Part shown: in pieces, positions 20,457-30,308 of the stretch | Numbering within the stretch: position 1 is the stretch's first letter | Layout of the letters: each line of letters opens with the position of its first letter | NCBI GenBank assembly: GCA_009379825.1 | Contig: WHTA01000002.1 | Coordinates: 124,001 to 188,000 of the forward strand | Length of the DNA: 64,000 nt | From: Streptosporangiales bacterium | Lineage (GTDB): Bacteria > Actinomycetota > Actinomycetes > Streptosporangiales > WHST01 | Direction of reading: 5' to 3' | Notes under the pieces: generated by a model | Databases searched by the model: none | What the model was told of the DNA's origin: nothing | What the model saw: the letters and a program-made list of their open reading frames with translations, nothing else | Position numbers and translations under genes: made by a program

Positions 20457-22245
20457 GCTCGAGCCTTACGACCTGCGGGTCGTGGTCGCTGAGCTGGTCG
20501 GCGAAGTCCGCGTTGGTGTGCACCACGTCGTACCGGAATCCACGCTTGGTGAGCGACCTGCTGAGCAGGATGTGGTCGAGCACCTCGGAGTTGCCCTGGT
20601 AGTTGTACGTGAACCGGCCCGCCTTCGGCAGCAGCTGCGGCAGGTCGACCAGGTCGGTAGCCTCCGTGATCGGCGGTGACCAGGGGAAGTCGTTCAGGTC
20701 ACCGGCGACGACGACGTGCGCCTTCGGGTCCACGGCGGTGAGCTCCTCGACGAACCCGGCCACCGACCGCGCCTGCGCGACGCGCTGCTCCTCGCTGGCC
20801 AGCCGCGGCGGCTGGTAGCGGCCCATCAGCGGGTCGTCGCCGCCCTTGCTGCTCCAGTGGTTGGCGACCACGAACACCGTCTCGCCACGCCAGGTGAACT
20901 GTCCCGCGACCGGCTTGCGGGTCTCGTCCCACGCGTCGCCGTTCGGCTCGATGCGGCCGGGGTTATGCGTCAGCCGCGCGCCGCCGTCGGCCGCCTCGAC
21001 CCCAACGGGCGTGGTGGCGTCGCCGCGCGGCGCGTCGGCGAACTCGATGCCGCAGTCGGTGCGGTACAGGAAGCCGACCCTGATGTTGCCGCCAGGCTCG
21101 CCGCCGTCGGCGTTGTTCTCCGGGTCGATCGACTGCCAGGCGTACGCAGGGCCGCCGGCGTCCTCGATCGCCGCGGTCAGCTTATCCACGGTGGCGTCGG
21201 CGGTCACCGTGCCGTCGTCGGTCGGGCCGGTGTCGTCCTGGATCTCCTCGACGGTGAGGATGTCGGGCGCACGGAGGTTGCGTACGACCGTCTCGGCGAG
21301 GCCGGCGAACTTCGCCGCGGGGTCCGCAGGGTCGAGGTTCTCCACGTTGAACGACGCGACGGACAGCTCGTTCCGGCGCTGCGGGTCGGTGACCTCGCGG
21401 TCGAGGTCGCCGCTTCGCACGTCCGGCGTCTCGTCGATCTCCAGCGTGTAGTTGCCGAAGTTGTAGTCGAGCACCCCGGTCACGGCGCCTGGCAGTACGT
21501 CACCCACGTCGGCGGTAGGCACCTTCGCGAACGCGCCGCGCAGGATCAGCCGCTCCGGGTTGCCGTCGGCCGCCGTCTGCACCACACCGCCGCTGGTGCT
21601 GCGTGGCTTCGCGTGTGCGCCGTCGTCGCCGACCACGGCCAGCTCGCCGAACCTGTTGGTCGGCGCCACGGCGAGCGCGTCGTCCACCTGCACCCGCATG
21701 CCTTCCAGCGACTCCCAGAAGTCCAGGCCGTGCTTCGCCGGGGCGAAGACGTCCGACTCTTCGACGTCACCGTCCACGCCCTCGGTGATCACCTGGTTGG
21801 GCGGCACCCGGCCGTCGCTGCCCGCCACCGTGGCCGCGGGCAGCGGGTTGCCGCTCGACGCCACGTCGACCTGGTCGGGCGCGCTGACGATCTCCGTGGT
21901 GCTGAGGTTCGTCGCCGCTCCGCCGGGCCGGTACTCGGTGACCTTGCCGGTCACCGTGACGGCGTGGCCGACGGCCACGCCGGGCGCGGCGCCGGTGTAC
22001 ACCAGCAGGCCCTCGGCGGTGGCGGGGTCGGTGTCCGGCTGCGGGTCCTGCAGGAAGAACTGGTCGTCGGCGACGGCGGTGACCACGCCGGGGACGTCCG
22101 CGACGTCCTCGCCGGCCAGCGGCGAGACGTGCGCAGCACCTTGGATGTCGTGGACGTGCACGTCCTCGGCCGCGTAGCCGGGCCCGGCGGCGACGGTGAG
22201 CCCGAGCAGAGCCGCGACCGACGCGGCAGCAACGGTTCGGCGCAT
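20440..22245 (-). CDS. Secreted endonuclease/exonuclease/phosphatase-family nuclease (ExeM/NucH type)
   Basis: A 601-residue extracellular nuclease with a cleavable signal peptide ([21 protein letters not shown]). An N-terminal OB-like region (about 30-270) precedes the EEP catalytic domain with [41 protein letters not shown] and LSDHDPQ, which supply the metal and catalytic histidine/aspartate residues. Likely degrades extracellular DNA for phosphate or nutrients; the substrate is not proven. The ATG has GGAGG eight bases upstream. It is a single gene placed between hemQ and aroC. Confidence 0.9.
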   Translation of the reverse strand: MRRTVAAASVAALLGLTVAAGPGYAAEDVHVHDIQGAAHVSPLAGEDVADVPGVVTAVADDQFFLQDPQPDTDPATAEGLLVYTGAAPGVAVGHAVTVTGKVTEYRPGGAATNLSTTEIVSAPDQVDVASSGNPLPAATVAGSDGRVPPNQVITEGVDGDVEESDVFAPAKHGLDFWESLEGMRVQVDDALAVAPTNRFGELAVVGDDGAHAKPRSTSGGVVQTAADGNPERLILRGAFAKVPTADVGDVLPGAVTGVLDYNFGNYTLEIDETPDVRSGDLDREVTDPQRRNELSVASFNVENLDPADPAAKFAGLAETVVRNLRAPDILTVEEIQDDTGPTDDGTVTADATVDKLTAAIEDAGGPAYAWQSIDPENNADGGEPGGNIRVGFLYRTDCGIEFADAPRGDATTPVGVEAADGGARLTHNPGRIEPNGDAWDETRKPVAGQFTWRGETVFVVANHWSSKGGDDPLMGRYQPPRLASEEQRVAQARSVAGFVEELTAVDPKAHVVVAGDLNDFPWSPPITEATDLVDLPQLLPKAGRFTYNYQGNSEVLDHILLSRSLTKRGFRYDVVHTNADFADQLSDHDPQVVRLELTAGR

Positions 22246-22409
22246 CGGTCGCCTCCGACGGTCGGCGGAACTGCTGGCGCCGTACTTCCTACCAGCGCAC
22301 GGACATCGCGCCTAGTCAGACGTACTGAACGCGAGATGAACTCGCCCGCTCGTGACGCGCTGCGACCTCTTCCGCAGGGCCTGCGGTGGGGCAGTGGGAG
22401 ACTTGGGGC

Positions 22410-23588
22410 ATGATGCGTTGGCTGACCGCAGGCGAGTCGCATGGTCCTGCGCTCGTGGCGATACTCGAGGGGCTGCCCGCGGGCGTCGAGGTGACCACGT
22501 CGGACGTGGCCGCGGCGTTGGCGCGGCGGCGGCTCGGCTACGGCCGCGGCGCGCGGATGTCGTTCGAGCAGGACGAGGTGACGTTCCTCGGCGGCGTGCG
22601 GCACGGCAGCACGCTCGGCAGCCCCATCGCGGTGCAGGTGGGCAACACCGAGTGGCCGAAGTGGGAGCAGGTGATGGCCGCCGACCCCGTCGACCAGGCG
22701 GAGATCGAGAACCTCGCGCGCAACGCGCCGCTGACCAGGCCGCGCCCCGGCCACGCCGACCTGGTGGGCATGCAGAAGTACGGCTTCGACGACGCGCGGC
22801 CGATCCTGGAGCGCGCGAGCGCGCGGGAGACCGCGGCCAGGGTCGCGCTCGGCGAGGTGGCGAGGCGGTTCCTGCTGCAGGCGCTGGACGTCGAGCTGCT
22901 CAGCCACGTGACCGCGCTCGGCCCGGTGGAGGTGCCTGCGGGCGTCGTGCCCGAGCCGGCCGACCGGGAGCGGATCGACGAGGACCCGCTACGGTGCGCC
23001 GACCCGGACACCTCGAAGCAGATGGTCGCCGAGGTCGACACCACGAAGGCCGAGGGCGACACGTTGGGCGGCGTGGTCGAGGTAGTGGTGCACAAGCTGC
23101 CGCCTGGGCTGGGCAGCCACACGCACTGGGACAGGCGGCTGGACGGCCGGCTGGCCGCTGCCCTGATGGGGATCCAGGCGATCAAGGGGGTCGAGGTCGG
23201 CGACGGCTTCGACGTCGCCAGGCGGCGCGGTTCCGCTGCGCACGACGAGATCGTCGGCACGCCGGAAGGCGTACGCCGGCTGACCGGGTACTCAGGCGGC
23301 ACTGAGGGTGGCATGACCACCGGCGAGGTGCTGCGGGTGCGCGCGGCCATGAAGCCGATCTCCACCGTGCCGCGCGCCCTCCGTACGGTCGACGTCGCGA
23401 CGGGGGAGCCGGCGAAGGCGATCAACCAGCGCAGCGACGTCTGCGCGGTGCCGGCCGCCGCTGTGGTGGCGGAGGCGATGACCGCGCTGGTGCTCGCGGA
23501 CGCAGCGGTGGAGAAGTTCGGCGGCGACTCGGTGCCCGAGGTGCGGCGCAACCTGGCCAGCTACCTGGCCAGCCTCACCGTCCGTTAG
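22410..23588 (+). CDS. aroC: Chorismate synthase
   Basis: Last step of the shikimate pathway, 5-enolpyruvylshikimate-3-phosphate to chorismate, using reduced FMN. The 392-residue protein has the signature [10 protein letters not shown] at the N-terminus, [37 protein letters not shown] and [13 protein letters not shown] at 22410 or the adjacent ATG at 22413 is the start; GGGAG lies about 10 bases upstream. First gene of the block aroC-aroK-aroB-aroQ. The 164-base gap after the nuclease gene holds no gene and presumably the promoter. Confidence 0.97.
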   Translation: MMRWLTAGESHGPALVAILEGLPAGVEVTTSDVAAALARRRLGYGRGARMSFEQDEVTFLGGVRHGSTLGSPIAVQVGNTEWPKWEQVMAADPVDQAEIENLARNAPLTRPRPGHADLVGMQKYGFDDARPILERASARETAARVALGEVARRFLLQALDVELLSHVTALGPVEVPAGVVPEPADRERIDEDPLRCADPDTSKQMVAEVDTTKAEGDTLGGVVEVVVHKLPPGLGSHTHWDRRLDGRLAAALMGIQAIKGVEVGDGFDVARRRGSAAHDEIVGTPEGVRRLTGYSGGTEGGMTTGEVLRVRAAMKPISTVPRALRTVDVATGEPAKAINQRSDVCAVPAAAVVAEAMTALVLADAAVEKFGGDSVPEVRRNLASYLASLTVR

Positions 23589-23678
23589 CACGTGTGATCA
23601 TGTGCGCAGGGGCGGTCGGTGTCGGGGACCGGCTGTGTGGTCGGAATGTGACCATGAGAACCTAAGTGACTACAGACA

Positions 23679-24230
23679 GTGAATAAGAAGGTCGATGTGG
23701 GCGACACCGAGTTGGTGAGTCACGGGCCGCGCGTGGTGCTGGTCGGCCCGCCGGGCGCAGGCAAGACGTCGGTGGGCGAGCTGCTCGCCGAGCGGCTCGG
23801 CGTGGAGTTCCGCGACACCGACGGCGACGTCGAGGAACGCACCGGCACGGCCGTCTCGGAGATCTTCGTGTCCGACGGCGAGGCCGTGTTCCGGCAGTTG
23901 GAGCGCGAGGCCGTCGAGACGGCCTTGGCGACCCACACCGGGGTGCTCGCGCTCGGCGGCGGCGCCGTACTCGACGAGCACACCCGCGCGCTGCTGCGCG
24001 AGCACACGGTCGTCTTCCTCGACGTCACGTTGGCCGCTGCCGCGCAACGGGTCGGGCTGGACGCACCGCGCCCGCTGCTCGTGGTCAACCCGCGCACGGC
24101 GCTGCGCCACCTGATGGCCGAACGCCGGCCGCTGTACGAGGAAGTCGCGACGGCCACCGTGGCCACGGCCGACCGCACGCCGAGCGAGGTCGCCGCCGAG
24201 GTGTCGAGCGCGATCGGCCTTCCGGTCTAG
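23679..24230 (+). CDS. aroK: Shikimate kinase
   Basis: Phosphorylates shikimate at O3 with ATP. Walker A is [11 protein letters not shown]; the shikimate-binding residues lie in [23 protein letters not shown] and ALGGGAV; the lid arginine is in [10 protein letters not shown]. 183 residues if GTG at 23679 is used, 177 with GTG at 23697; both lack a good ribosome binding site, and the conserved part starts at PRVVLVG. The 90 bases after aroC are non-coding. Confidence 0.95.
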   Translation: MNKKVDVGDTELVSHGPRVVLVGPPGAGKTSVGELLAERLGVEFRDTDGDVEERTGTAVSEIFVSDGEAVFRQLEREAVETALATHTGVLALGGGAVLDEHTRALLREHTVVFLDVTLAAAAQRVGLDAPRPLLVVNPRTALRHLMAERRPLYEEVATATVATADRTPSEVAAEVSSAIGLPV

Positions 24231-24259
24231 GGACTGTTCGAGTACGAGAGGCAACCAAG

Positions 24260-25336
24260 GTGGGTACCACGCGGATACGGGTGGAGGGCGAGCAACCGTA
24301 CGAGGTGCTCGTGGGCGAGCAGATCCTCGACGAGCTGCCGGCCATCGTCGGTGACCGCGCGCGGCAGGTCGCCGTGGTGACCGCGCCGCCGCTGCAGCTG
24401 GTCGCCGACCAGGTGGCCGAGGTGCTGGACGGCGCGGGCTACGACGTCTGCCGGATCTCCGTGCCGGACGCGGAGGCCGGCAAGGACGTCTCGGTCGCCG
24501 CCATGTGCTGGAACCGGCTGGGCGAGCGGAACTTCACCCGCACCGACTGCGTGGTCGCCGTCGGCGGGGGAGCAGTGACCGACCTGGCCGGGTTCGTCGC
24601 GGCGAGCTGGTTGCGCGGCGTGCGGGTCGTCCACGTGCCGACGTCGCTGCTCGGCATGGTGGACGCGGCGGTCGGCGGCAAGACCGGCATCAACACGTCC
24701 GCCGGCAAGAACCTGGTCGGCGCTTTCCACCCGCCGGCTGGCGTGCTGTGCGACCTGTCCACGCTGGCGACGCTGCCGCGTGAGGACTACGTGGCCGGCC
24801 TCGCCGAGGTGGTGAAGGCCGGCTTCATCGCGGACCCGAAGATCCTCGACCTGATCGAGGGCGACCCCACGGCAGCGACCACGCCGAGCGGCCCGGTCGC
24901 GCGGCAGCTGGTCGAGCGGGCGATCGCGATGAAGGCGGACGTCGTCGCCGGCGACCTGCGCGAGCAGGGCCCGCGCGAGGCGCTGAACTACGGGCACACC
25001 CTCGGCCACGCCGTCGAGCGGCTGGAGCGCTACAAGTGCAAGCACGGCTACGCGGTCTCCGTCGGCATGGTGTTCGCCGCCGAGCTGGCCAGGCGCGCCG
25101 GTGAGCTCGACGAGGTGACCGCGAAGCGGCACGTCGCCGTGCTCGAGGCGCTCGGCCTGCCGACGCACTACCACGCGAAGGCGTGGCCGAAGCTGCTCGA
25201 GTCCATGCGCGTGGACAAGAAGGCCCGCGGCGCGAAGCTGCGCTTCGTGGTTCTCGCCGGCCTCGCCGACCCGATCATCCTCGAGGACCCGGATCCCGAG
25301 CTGCTCGAGCAGACGTACTCCACCGTGGGGCGCTGA
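24260..25336 (+). CDS. aroB: 3-dehydroquinate synthase
   Basis: Converts DAHP to 3-dehydroquinate with NAD and a divalent metal. The 358-residue protein shows [38 protein letters not shown] and the metal-binding [13 protein letters not shown] and [13 protein letters not shown] at 24260 has GAGAGG (24246-24251) upstream. It sits between aroK and aroQ, forming a compact shikimate set without DAHP synthase, aroE or aroA, which must be elsewhere. Confidence 0.97.
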   Translation: MGTTRIRVEGEQPYEVLVGEQILDELPAIVGDRARQVAVVTAPPLQLVADQVAEVLDGAGYDVCRISVPDAEAGKDVSVAAMCWNRLGERNFTRTDCVVAVGGGAVTDLAGFVAASWLRGVRVVHVPTSLLGMVDAAVGGKTGINTSAGKNLVGAFHPPAGVLCDLSTLATLPREDYVAGLAEVVKAGFIADPKILDLIEGDPTAATTPSGPVARQLVERAIAMKADVVAGDLREQGPREALNYGHTLGHAVERLERYKCKHGYAVSVGMVFAAELARRAGELDEVTAKRHVAVLEALGLPTHYHAKAWPKLLESMRVDKKARGAKLRFVVLAGLADPIILEDPDPELLEQTYSTVGR

Positions 25337-25341
25337 GCCGG

Positions 25342-25767
25342 ATGCGCGTACTGGTCTTGAACGGTCCGAACCTCGGCCGGCTCGGCTCGCGGGAGCCCGA
25401 CGTCTACGGTCACACCTCCTACGCCGACCTGGTCGAGCGGTGTACGACGGTCGGCAAGGAGCTCGGTCTGGACGTCGAGGTGCGGCAGACCGACGACGAG
25501 GCCGAGCTGGTCCACTGGCTGCACGAGGCCGCGGACGGCGAGCTGCCCGTGGTGCTGAACCCGGCCGCGTTCACGCACTACTCGTACGCGTTGCGCGACG
25601 CCTGCGCGCAGCGCACCGCGCCGCTGGTCGAGGTGCATCTGAGCAACCCGGCGGCGCGCGAGGAGTTCAGGCACACCTCGGTCGTCGCCGGCGTCGCGAC
25701 CGGCACCGTCGCCGGCTTCGGCATGGCGTCGTACGACCTCGCGCTGCGCGCGGTCGCGAACACCTGA
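25342..25767 (+). CDS. aroQ: Type II 3-dehydroquinate dehydratase
   Basis: Dehydrates 3-dehydroquinate to 3-dehydroshikimate by the type II (trans) mechanism. The 141-residue protein starts [19 protein letters not shown]; the catalytic tyrosine is in PDVYG, the [15 protein letters not shown] motif binds substrate, and [15 protein letters not shown] provides the histidine. The ATG follows the aroB stop by five bases, so coupling is likely. Slightly shorter than the usual 145-150 residues, but all motifs are present. Confidence 0.95.
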   Translation: MRVLVLNGPNLGRLGSREPDVYGHTSYADLVERCTTVGKELGLDVEVRQTDDEAELVHWLHEAADGELPVVLNPAAFTHYSYALRDACAQRTAPLVEVHLSNPAAREEFRHTSVVAGVATGTVAGFGMASYDLALRAVANT

Positions 25768-25836
25768 TGACGACACGGGCCGCCGCACGGCTGGTATGTC
25801 GCCGCCCGGCAGGCAGGAGCGTGCGCAGGGAGGCGA

Positions 25837-26516
25837 ATGTACCCGGACGCACCCCATGGTCAGCCGTGGCCCGGGCACCCGCACGGCGACCGGTTCTGGG
25901 CGGAACCGGTACTGCCCGGCCAGGACGTCCAGGTGCGCTGGTACCGGGCGCAGCCGGTGCCGCCACCGCCGGTGTGCGTTGCCACCGGCCGGGCGGCGAC
26001 CCGGCGACGTGACGAAGGTGTACTTCGACCCGCGGGCGTACGGCGAGGCACCCGAGTGGTGGCAGGAGCTCTGGCGATTCCGGCGCGGCCGCCCGGGCGA
26101 CCACAGTTACTTGATCGACCTGTTGTTCGGCCGGCCGGCCGGCTTGGCACGGGCATATGTCGATGCCGGCGTGCCCAGAGGTGGCGGCCAGGTCGAGTGC
26201 GCGGTTGCGCAACGGGATGGTCGCCCTCGTCGGTGCGGTCGTCGCCTGCATCGTCGCGGTGTTCGGCGCGGCGACCCTGTTCGCAACCGACCTGGACTGG
26301 CACGCGCTGGCCTTCGCGCTCGTCTTCCTCGTGCTCGCGCGGGGCCTGGACGTCTACAGCATCAGGCTGTTCCACACCAGCGACGTGGACGCGCGGGTCG
26401 AGGAGGGGTACTTCGTGCTCACCAAGCCGCATCCGGCGTTCGCCGAGGCCTTCGTGCAATGGAACCCCGGCGTGGTGCAAGTACGCCCGTTCGTCCCCAG
26501 CCGACCGGTCAGCTAG
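25837..26516 (+). pseudogene. Frame-broken gene for a membrane protein with a proline-rich N-terminus
   Basis: Coding signal moves through all three frames. The first part (from ATG 25837) reads MYPDAPHGQPWPGHPHGDRF and a proline-rich stretch ending PVPPPPVCV; the middle (from about 26009) reads KVYFDPRAYGEAPEWWQ and SYLIDLLFGRPAGLARAY; the third (from 26157) reads GMVALVGAVVACIVAVFGA, then a second membrane segment LAFALVFLVLARGLDVY, and ends FVPSRPVS. Joining them needs two frameshifts. A 119-residue two-helix product from ATG 26157 could still be made. I recognise no family. It separates the shikimate genes from pepP. Confidence 0.55.
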
Positions 26517-26642
26517 CCGCGATCACTGCGGGGAATTCACCCGACGGCGGCGGCGAATAGGTCACGGCCGGGTTACGGTGTGAGGGGCCGGTGCGGTACC
26601 GTGCGGCGGCGGTGCATGCGCGGAGCAGAGGAAAGGCGACAT

Positions 26643-27758
26643 ATGGGTGGCTCGGGGGCCAATCACGCGGTTCGTAGGGATCGGCTACGGGTGCTCCTCG
26701 CACAGCGGGACGTCGAGGCGGCGATCGTCACCAGGCTGGTGAACGTGCGGTACCTGTCCGGGTTCAGCGGGTCCAACGGTGCGCTCGTGGTACGCGAGAA
26801 CGGCGCCGACCTGCTGGTGACCGACGGCAGGTACGCCGACCAGGCCGTCACCGAGGCGCCGGACCTGGAGCTTTACGTCGACTACCCGGCCCGCACGGGC
26901 GTGCGGCTGCCGGTCGCCGTGCACGCGGCGAAGCAGCTGGTCGCCTCCGGCGAGCGGAGGGTGGCGTTCGAGGACCACGACGTCACCGTGGCGGCCCATC
27001 GCGCGATGGTCGACGGCGCCGCTGAGCTCGGGCTCGGCTCGCTCCAGCGCGGCGTGGAGCAGCTGCGGATGGTCAAGGACGAGGTCGAGATCGCCGCGCT
27101 GCGGCGGGCCTGCACGATCAGCGACCAAGCGCTCACCGACCTGCTCCCTGGGATCAGGGAGGGCATCACCGAGCGCGACCTGGCCCGCAAGCTGGACGCG
27201 AAGATGCGCGAGCACGGGGCGGACGCGCCCGGCTTCCCGACGATCGTCGCCAGCGGCCCGAACTCGGCGATCCCGCACCACCAGCCGACCGACCGGCTGT
27301 TGCAGACCGGCGACTTCGTGAAGATCGACTTCGGCGCACGCTACGCCGGCTACCACGCGGACGAGACCAGGACGTTCGTGGTCGGCGTCGCCGCGGGCTG
27401 GCAGAAGGAGATCTACGAGCTGGTCGTCGCCGCGCAGCACGCCGCGAAACAGGCGCTCGTGCCCGGCGTCGCGGCCAAGGACGTGGACGCCGCGAGCCGC
27501 GCCGTCATCACCGACGCGGGGTTCGGCGACCGGTTCACGCACGGGCTCGGGCACGGCGTCGGGCTGGAGATCCACGAGGACCCGTTCATGGGCTACAGCT
27601 CGACGGCTACACTGGCCAGCCGGGTGCCCGTCACCGTCGAGCCCGGGGTGTATCTCCCCGGTCGCGGCGGAGTGCGCGTCGAGGACACCGTCCTGGTCGA
27701 CGCGGAAGGCACGGAATCCCTCACCCGAACCGACCGCGAGCTCACTGTGCTCGGCTGA
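26643..27758 (+). CDS. pepP: Xaa-Pro aminopeptidase family metallopeptidase
   Basis: Removes N-terminal residues before proline; pita-bread fold M24 family with two metal ions. The 371-residue protein has an N-terminal creatinase-like domain ([16 protein letters not shown]) and the catalytic domain with metal ligands in [53 protein letters not shown] at 26643 has GAGGAAAGG (26628-26636) upstream; a 21-codon upstream extension lacks similarity. The peptidase-efp-nusB order is common in actinobacteria. Confidence 0.94.
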   Translation: MGGSGANHAVRRDRLRVLLAQRDVEAAIVTRLVNVRYLSGFSGSNGALVVRENGADLLVTDGRYADQAVTEAPDLELYVDYPARTGVRLPVAVHAAKQLVASGERRVAFEDHDVTVAAHRAMVDGAAELGLGSLQRGVEQLRMVKDEVEIAALRRACTISDQALTDLLPGIREGITERDLARKLDAKMREHGADAPGFPTIVASGPNSAIPHHQPTDRLLQTGDFVKIDFGARYAGYHADETRTFVVGVAAGWQKEIYELVVAAQHAAKQALVPGVAAKDVDAASRAVITDAGFGDRFTHGLGHGVGLEIHEDPFMGYSSTATLASRVPVTVEPGVYLPGRGGVRVEDTVLVDAEGTESLTRTDRELTVLG

Positions 27759-27790
27759 GCGCACAGCAATACCCAGGAGACGACACGGCA

Positions 27791-28354
27791 GTGGCCACCA
27801 CCAACGATCTCAAGAACGGCATGACCCTCGACCTGGACGGCCAGCTCTGGAACATCGTCGAGTTCCAGCACGTGAAGCCGGGCAAGGGCGGCGCGTTCGT
27901 CCGTACGAAGCTGAAGAACGTCACCTCGGGGAAGGTCGTCGACAAGACGTTCAACGCCGGCATCAAGGTCGACGTGGCGACCGTCGACAAGCGCGGCATG
28001 CAGTACCTCTACCAAGACGGCGCCGACTACGTGTTCATGGACACCGAGACGTACGACCAGATCTACGTCACCGGTGACGTCGTCGGCGACGCCGCGAACT
28101 TCCTGCTGGAGAGCCAGGAGGTGACGGTGGCGCTGCACGACGGCAACCCGCTGTACGTCGACCTGCCGGCCGCCGTGGAGCTGGCCATCGAGTACACCGA
28201 GCCCGGGATCCAGGGCGACCGGTCGAGCGGCGGCACGAAGCCGGCGCGGCTGGAGACCGGCGCCGAGGTGCAGGTGCCGCTGTTCGTCACCACCGGCGAG
28301 CGGGTGAAGGTGGACACCAGGACGGGCGAGTACCTCTCCCGCGTGTCTGGCTGA
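27791..28354 (+). CDS. efp: Translation elongation factor P
   Basis: Rescues ribosomes stalled at polyproline stretches. The 187-residue, three-domain protein carries the loop [15 protein letters not shown] with the tip lysine at about residue 32; no modification enzyme gene is seen in the window. The GTG start has AGGAGA 10 bases upstream. Its TGA overlaps the nusB ATG (TGATG), so nusB is translationally coupled to it. Confidence 0.97.
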   Translation: MATTNDLKNGMTLDLDGQLWNIVEFQHVKPGKGGAFVRTKLKNVTSGKVVDKTFNAGIKVDVATVDKRGMQYLYQDGADYVFMDTETYDQIYVTGDVVGDAANFLLESQEVTVALHDGNPLYVDLPAAVELAIEYTEPGIQGDRSSGGTKPARLETGAEVQVPLFVTTGERVKVDTRTGEYLSRVSG

Positions 28355-28791
28355 TGCCGGCGCAGTCGAGTGGGCGGGTAGGCGCCCGGGGCAAGGCGCG
28401 GAAGCGTGCGCTCGACCTGCTCTTCGAGGCGGACGTGCGCCGCGCCGATCCGTTGACCCTGCTGGCCGAGCGGATCGCTGCCTCGGACCCGGTGGTACCT
28501 GAGTACGCCGTCGGCCTGGTAGAGGGTGTGACCGCCCACCGTGCGCAGCTGGACGAGCTGATCGCGAAGCACTCGGTGGACTGGTCGCTGGATCGGATGC
28601 CGGCCGTGGACAGGAACCTGCTGCGGCTCGGTACGTACGAGCTGCTCTACGCCGACGACGTGCCGGACGCGGTCGCCGTCGCTGAGGCCGTACGGCTGGC
28701 CAGGGAGCTGTCCACGGACGAGTCGCCCGGGTTCGTCAACGGCCTGCTTGCGGCCGTGCTCAGCGAGAAGGGCACCGCGGCGGGAGCGTGA
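28354..28791 (+). CDS. nusB: Transcription antitermination factor NusB
   Basis: With S10 (NusE) binds boxA RNA and supports rRNA antitermination. The 145-residue all-helical protein shows the family start RGKARKRALDLLFEADVR, a middle DWSLDRMPAVDRNLLRLGTY and the C-terminal DESPGFVNGLLAAVL. Its start overlaps efp. Two hairpins follow within 90 bases and separate it from the convergent bldD gene. Confidence 0.96.
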   Translation: MPAQSSGRVGARGKARKRALDLLFEADVRRADPLTLLAERIAASDPVVPEYAVGLVEGVTAHRAQLDELIAKHSVDWSLDRMPAVDRNLLRLGTYELLYADDVPDAVAVAEAVRLARELSTDESPGFVNGLLAAVLSEKGTAAGA

Positions 28792-28792
28792 C

Positions 28793-28813
28793 GCGGGGCA
28801 CTGGGTGCCCCGC
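28793..28813 (+). terminator. Hairpin after nusB
   Basis: GCGGGGCAC-TGG-GTGCCCCGC, a perfect 9-bp stem with a three-base loop starting one base after the nusB stop. No U-tract follows, as is common in high-GC actinobacteria. Probably ends the pepP-efp-nusB transcript. Confidence 0.65.
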
Positions 28814-28832
28814 TCGACCCGACCGCGACGGC

Positions 28833-28877
28833 CCGTTGCCTCGTGCCCGCCCCCCGCGGGCGTGCACGAGCCAACGG
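28833..28877. terminator. Large hairpin between convergent nusB and bldD
   Basis: CCGTTGCCTCGTGC pairs with GCACGAGCCAACGG (14 bp, one mismatch) around a C-rich loop that can itself fold (CCCGC/GCGGG). Its place midway between two converging genes suggests a bidirectional terminator. Confidence 0.65.
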
Positions 28878-28887
28878 ACCGGTCCGG

Positions 28888-29382
28888 TCAGAGGGTTTCG
28901 GTGATGCTCTGGGCCTCGTCGTTGAGCACGCCCCAGCCGATCAGCTGGGTCACCAGAGCGGACGGCTCGAGGTCGTAGATGACCGAGAGCGCACGCAGGT
29001 CCTCGCTGCGGATGGTGAGCACCCGCCCGTTGTAGTCGCCCCGCTGGTGTTGGATGGCGGCGATATAGCGGGCCAACGGTCCCGACTGCTCCTGTGGCAG
29101 CGTGGAGAGCTTGCCCAAGTCGATGACCAGCTTGGGCGGGCGGTCGGCGACACCGTTGCTCGGGTGGCCGCCTGGCAGCAGCTCCGAGATCGGTACGCCG
29201 TAGAACTCCGCGAGCTCGGCGAGCTTGTGCACGGTGACTGCCCGGTCGCCGCGCTCGTACGAGCCGACGACCACTGCCTTCCACCGACCGTGGGACTTCT
29301 CCTCCACCCCGTGGAGGGAGAGTCCTTGCTGTTGGCGAATGGCTCGAAGCCGTGCGCCTAGCGACTTTCCGTAGTCCGACAT
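28888..29382 (-). CDS. bldD: BldD-type c-di-GMP-responsive transcriptional regulator
   Basis: Developmental master repressor of actinomycetes that dimerises around tetrameric c-di-GMP. The 164-residue protein has an N-terminal helix-turn-helix (LGARLRAIRQQQGLSLHGVE, then RWKAVVVGSYERGDRAVT) and a C-terminal domain with the c-di-GMP signature RGD-x8-RSED (RGDYNGRVLTIRSED). Start ATG at 29382 (MSDYGKSLG) with AAAGGACC upstream was preferred to a 12-codon longer start. Length is near the 167 residues of the Streptomyces protein. It probably represses its own promoter at 29440-29485. Confidence 0.93.
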   Translation of the reverse strand: MSDYGKSLGARLRAIRQQQGLSLHGVEEKSHGRWKAVVVGSYERGDRAVTVHKLAELAEFYGVPISELLPGGHPSNGVADRPPKLVIDLGKLSTLPQEQSGPLARYIAAIQHQRGDYNGRVLTIRSEDLRALSVIYDLEPSALVTQLIGWGVLNDEAQSITETL

Positions 29383-29439
29383 TCCGGTCCTTTCCCCGTC
29401 ACTGGACCTCGGTACCACCGATCGGCGACCCTCGCCCCG

Positions 29440-29485
29440 AGTGACTACTCACAGTGACCGTAAGTATGACCACAGCCGGGGTCAA
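29440..29485 (-). promoter_or_regulatory. bldD promoter with overlapping BldD-type operator
   Basis: On the minus strand, TTGACC (29480-29485) and TACGGT (29457-29462) are separated by 17 bases, a good housekeeping-type promoter. The overlapping block GTGA-CTAC-TCAC-A-GTGA (29441-29457), in two interleaved inverted repeats, resembles the AGTGA/TCAC half-sites reported for BldD boxes. Binding would cover the -10 and start site, fitting the known autorepression of bldD in Streptomyces. Confidence 0.5.
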
Positions 29486-29630
29486 GCGGTGGGCGCAACC
29501 CGACGATCCGTAATGAAACGTCTACAGAGAGGTAACGAGCGAGACTGCGGTCCGTGACGGGTCAATGACGCGACACACGTCGAGGTCTGTGCAGGTCCTG
29601 ACCGGGCCGCCTGCTAGCGTGAGGTACCGA

Positions 29631-29698
29631 GCAGGGTCCGCTGCCGTGCCCTGCGAAGGCATCCTTTAACGCCCGTCCCGTGAGGCGGGGAAGGAGGT
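29631..29698 (+). promoter_or_regulatory. pyr leader with PyrR-binding loop next to the ribosome binding site
   Basis: Bases 29674-29687 (cgtcccgtgaggcg) fit the PyrR recognition consensus ARUCCNGNGAGGYU at the conserved positions, in the loop of a CCCG/CGGG hairpin. It ends just before AAGGAGGT (29691-29698), the pyrR ribosome binding site. A second hairpin, GCAGGG/CCCTGC, lies at 29631-29654. There is no U-tract terminator, so control by blocking ribosome entry, as described for mycobacterial PyrR, is more likely than attenuation. The rest of the gap from 29486 shows a TAGCGT -10-like hexamer at 29615-29620 without a convincing -35. Confidence 0.62.
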
Positions 29699-29702
29699 CC
29701 GT

Positions 29703-30308
29703 GTGAGCAGCCTGCCCGCGCGCCCGACGAACGGCGACGCACCGGCGGAGCCGGCGCGGTCCGGCCGGGTCGTCCTCGAGGCGGCCGACATGGCCAGGGC
29801 GCTGACGAGGATCGCGCACGAGATCCTGGAGCGCGCCAAGGGCAGCACCGACGTCGTGCTGATGGGCATCCCCACCCGCGGTGTCGACCTCGCCAGGCGG
29901 CTGGCGGAGCGGATCGCCGCCGTCGAGGGCGGCCAGGTGCCCGTCGGCTCGCTCGACCCCACCATGTACCGCGACGACCTGCGGCTGCGGCCGACCAGGG
30001 CGCTCGAGCACACCGAGGAGCCCGCGGGCGGCGTCGAGGGCAAGCTGGTGGTGCTGGTCGACGACGTGCTCTACTCCGGCCGCACGGTCCGCGCGGCGCT
30101 CACCGCGCTGGACGACCTCGGCCGGCCACGCAACGTACAACTCGCGGTGCTCGTCGACCGCGGCCACCGGGAGCTGCCGATCCGCCCGGACTACATCGGC
30201 AAGAACCTGCCCACCGCCCAGGTCGAGCAGGTGCGGGTGCTGGTCGCCGAGCGCGACGGCCGCGACGCCGTGCTGATCGAACGCGAAGTCACGGGGAGCG
30301 CACAGTGA
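29703..30308 (+). CDS. pyrR: PyrR bifunctional pyr operon regulator / uracil phosphoribosyltransferase
   Basis: Binds pyr leader RNA when UMP is high and has UPRTase activity. The 201-residue protein has the PRPP-binding motif [18 protein letters not shown], an N-terminal [28 protein letters not shown] and [22 protein letters not shown] at 29703 has a consensus AAGGAGGT. Its TGA overlaps the GTG of pyrB. First gene of a nine-gene pyrimidine operon running to pyrF. Confidence 0.96.
   Translation: MSSLPARPTNGDAPAEPARSGRVVLEAADMARALTRIAHEILERAKGSTDVVLMGIPTRGVDLARRLAERIAAVEGGQVPVGSLDPTMYRDDLRLRPTRALEHTEEPAGGVEGKLVVLVDDVLYSGRTVRAALTALDDLGRPRNVQLAVLVDRGHRELPIRPDYIGKNLPTAQVEQVRVLVAERDGRDAVLIEREVTGSAQ

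Noticed and set aside
7812-26516. General sequencing error as the cause of all frame lesions
   Set aside because: Not excluded, but about fifty core genes in the window have no lesion, the lesions fall in accessory genes, and one is a clean 20-bp duplication. Resequencing would settle it.
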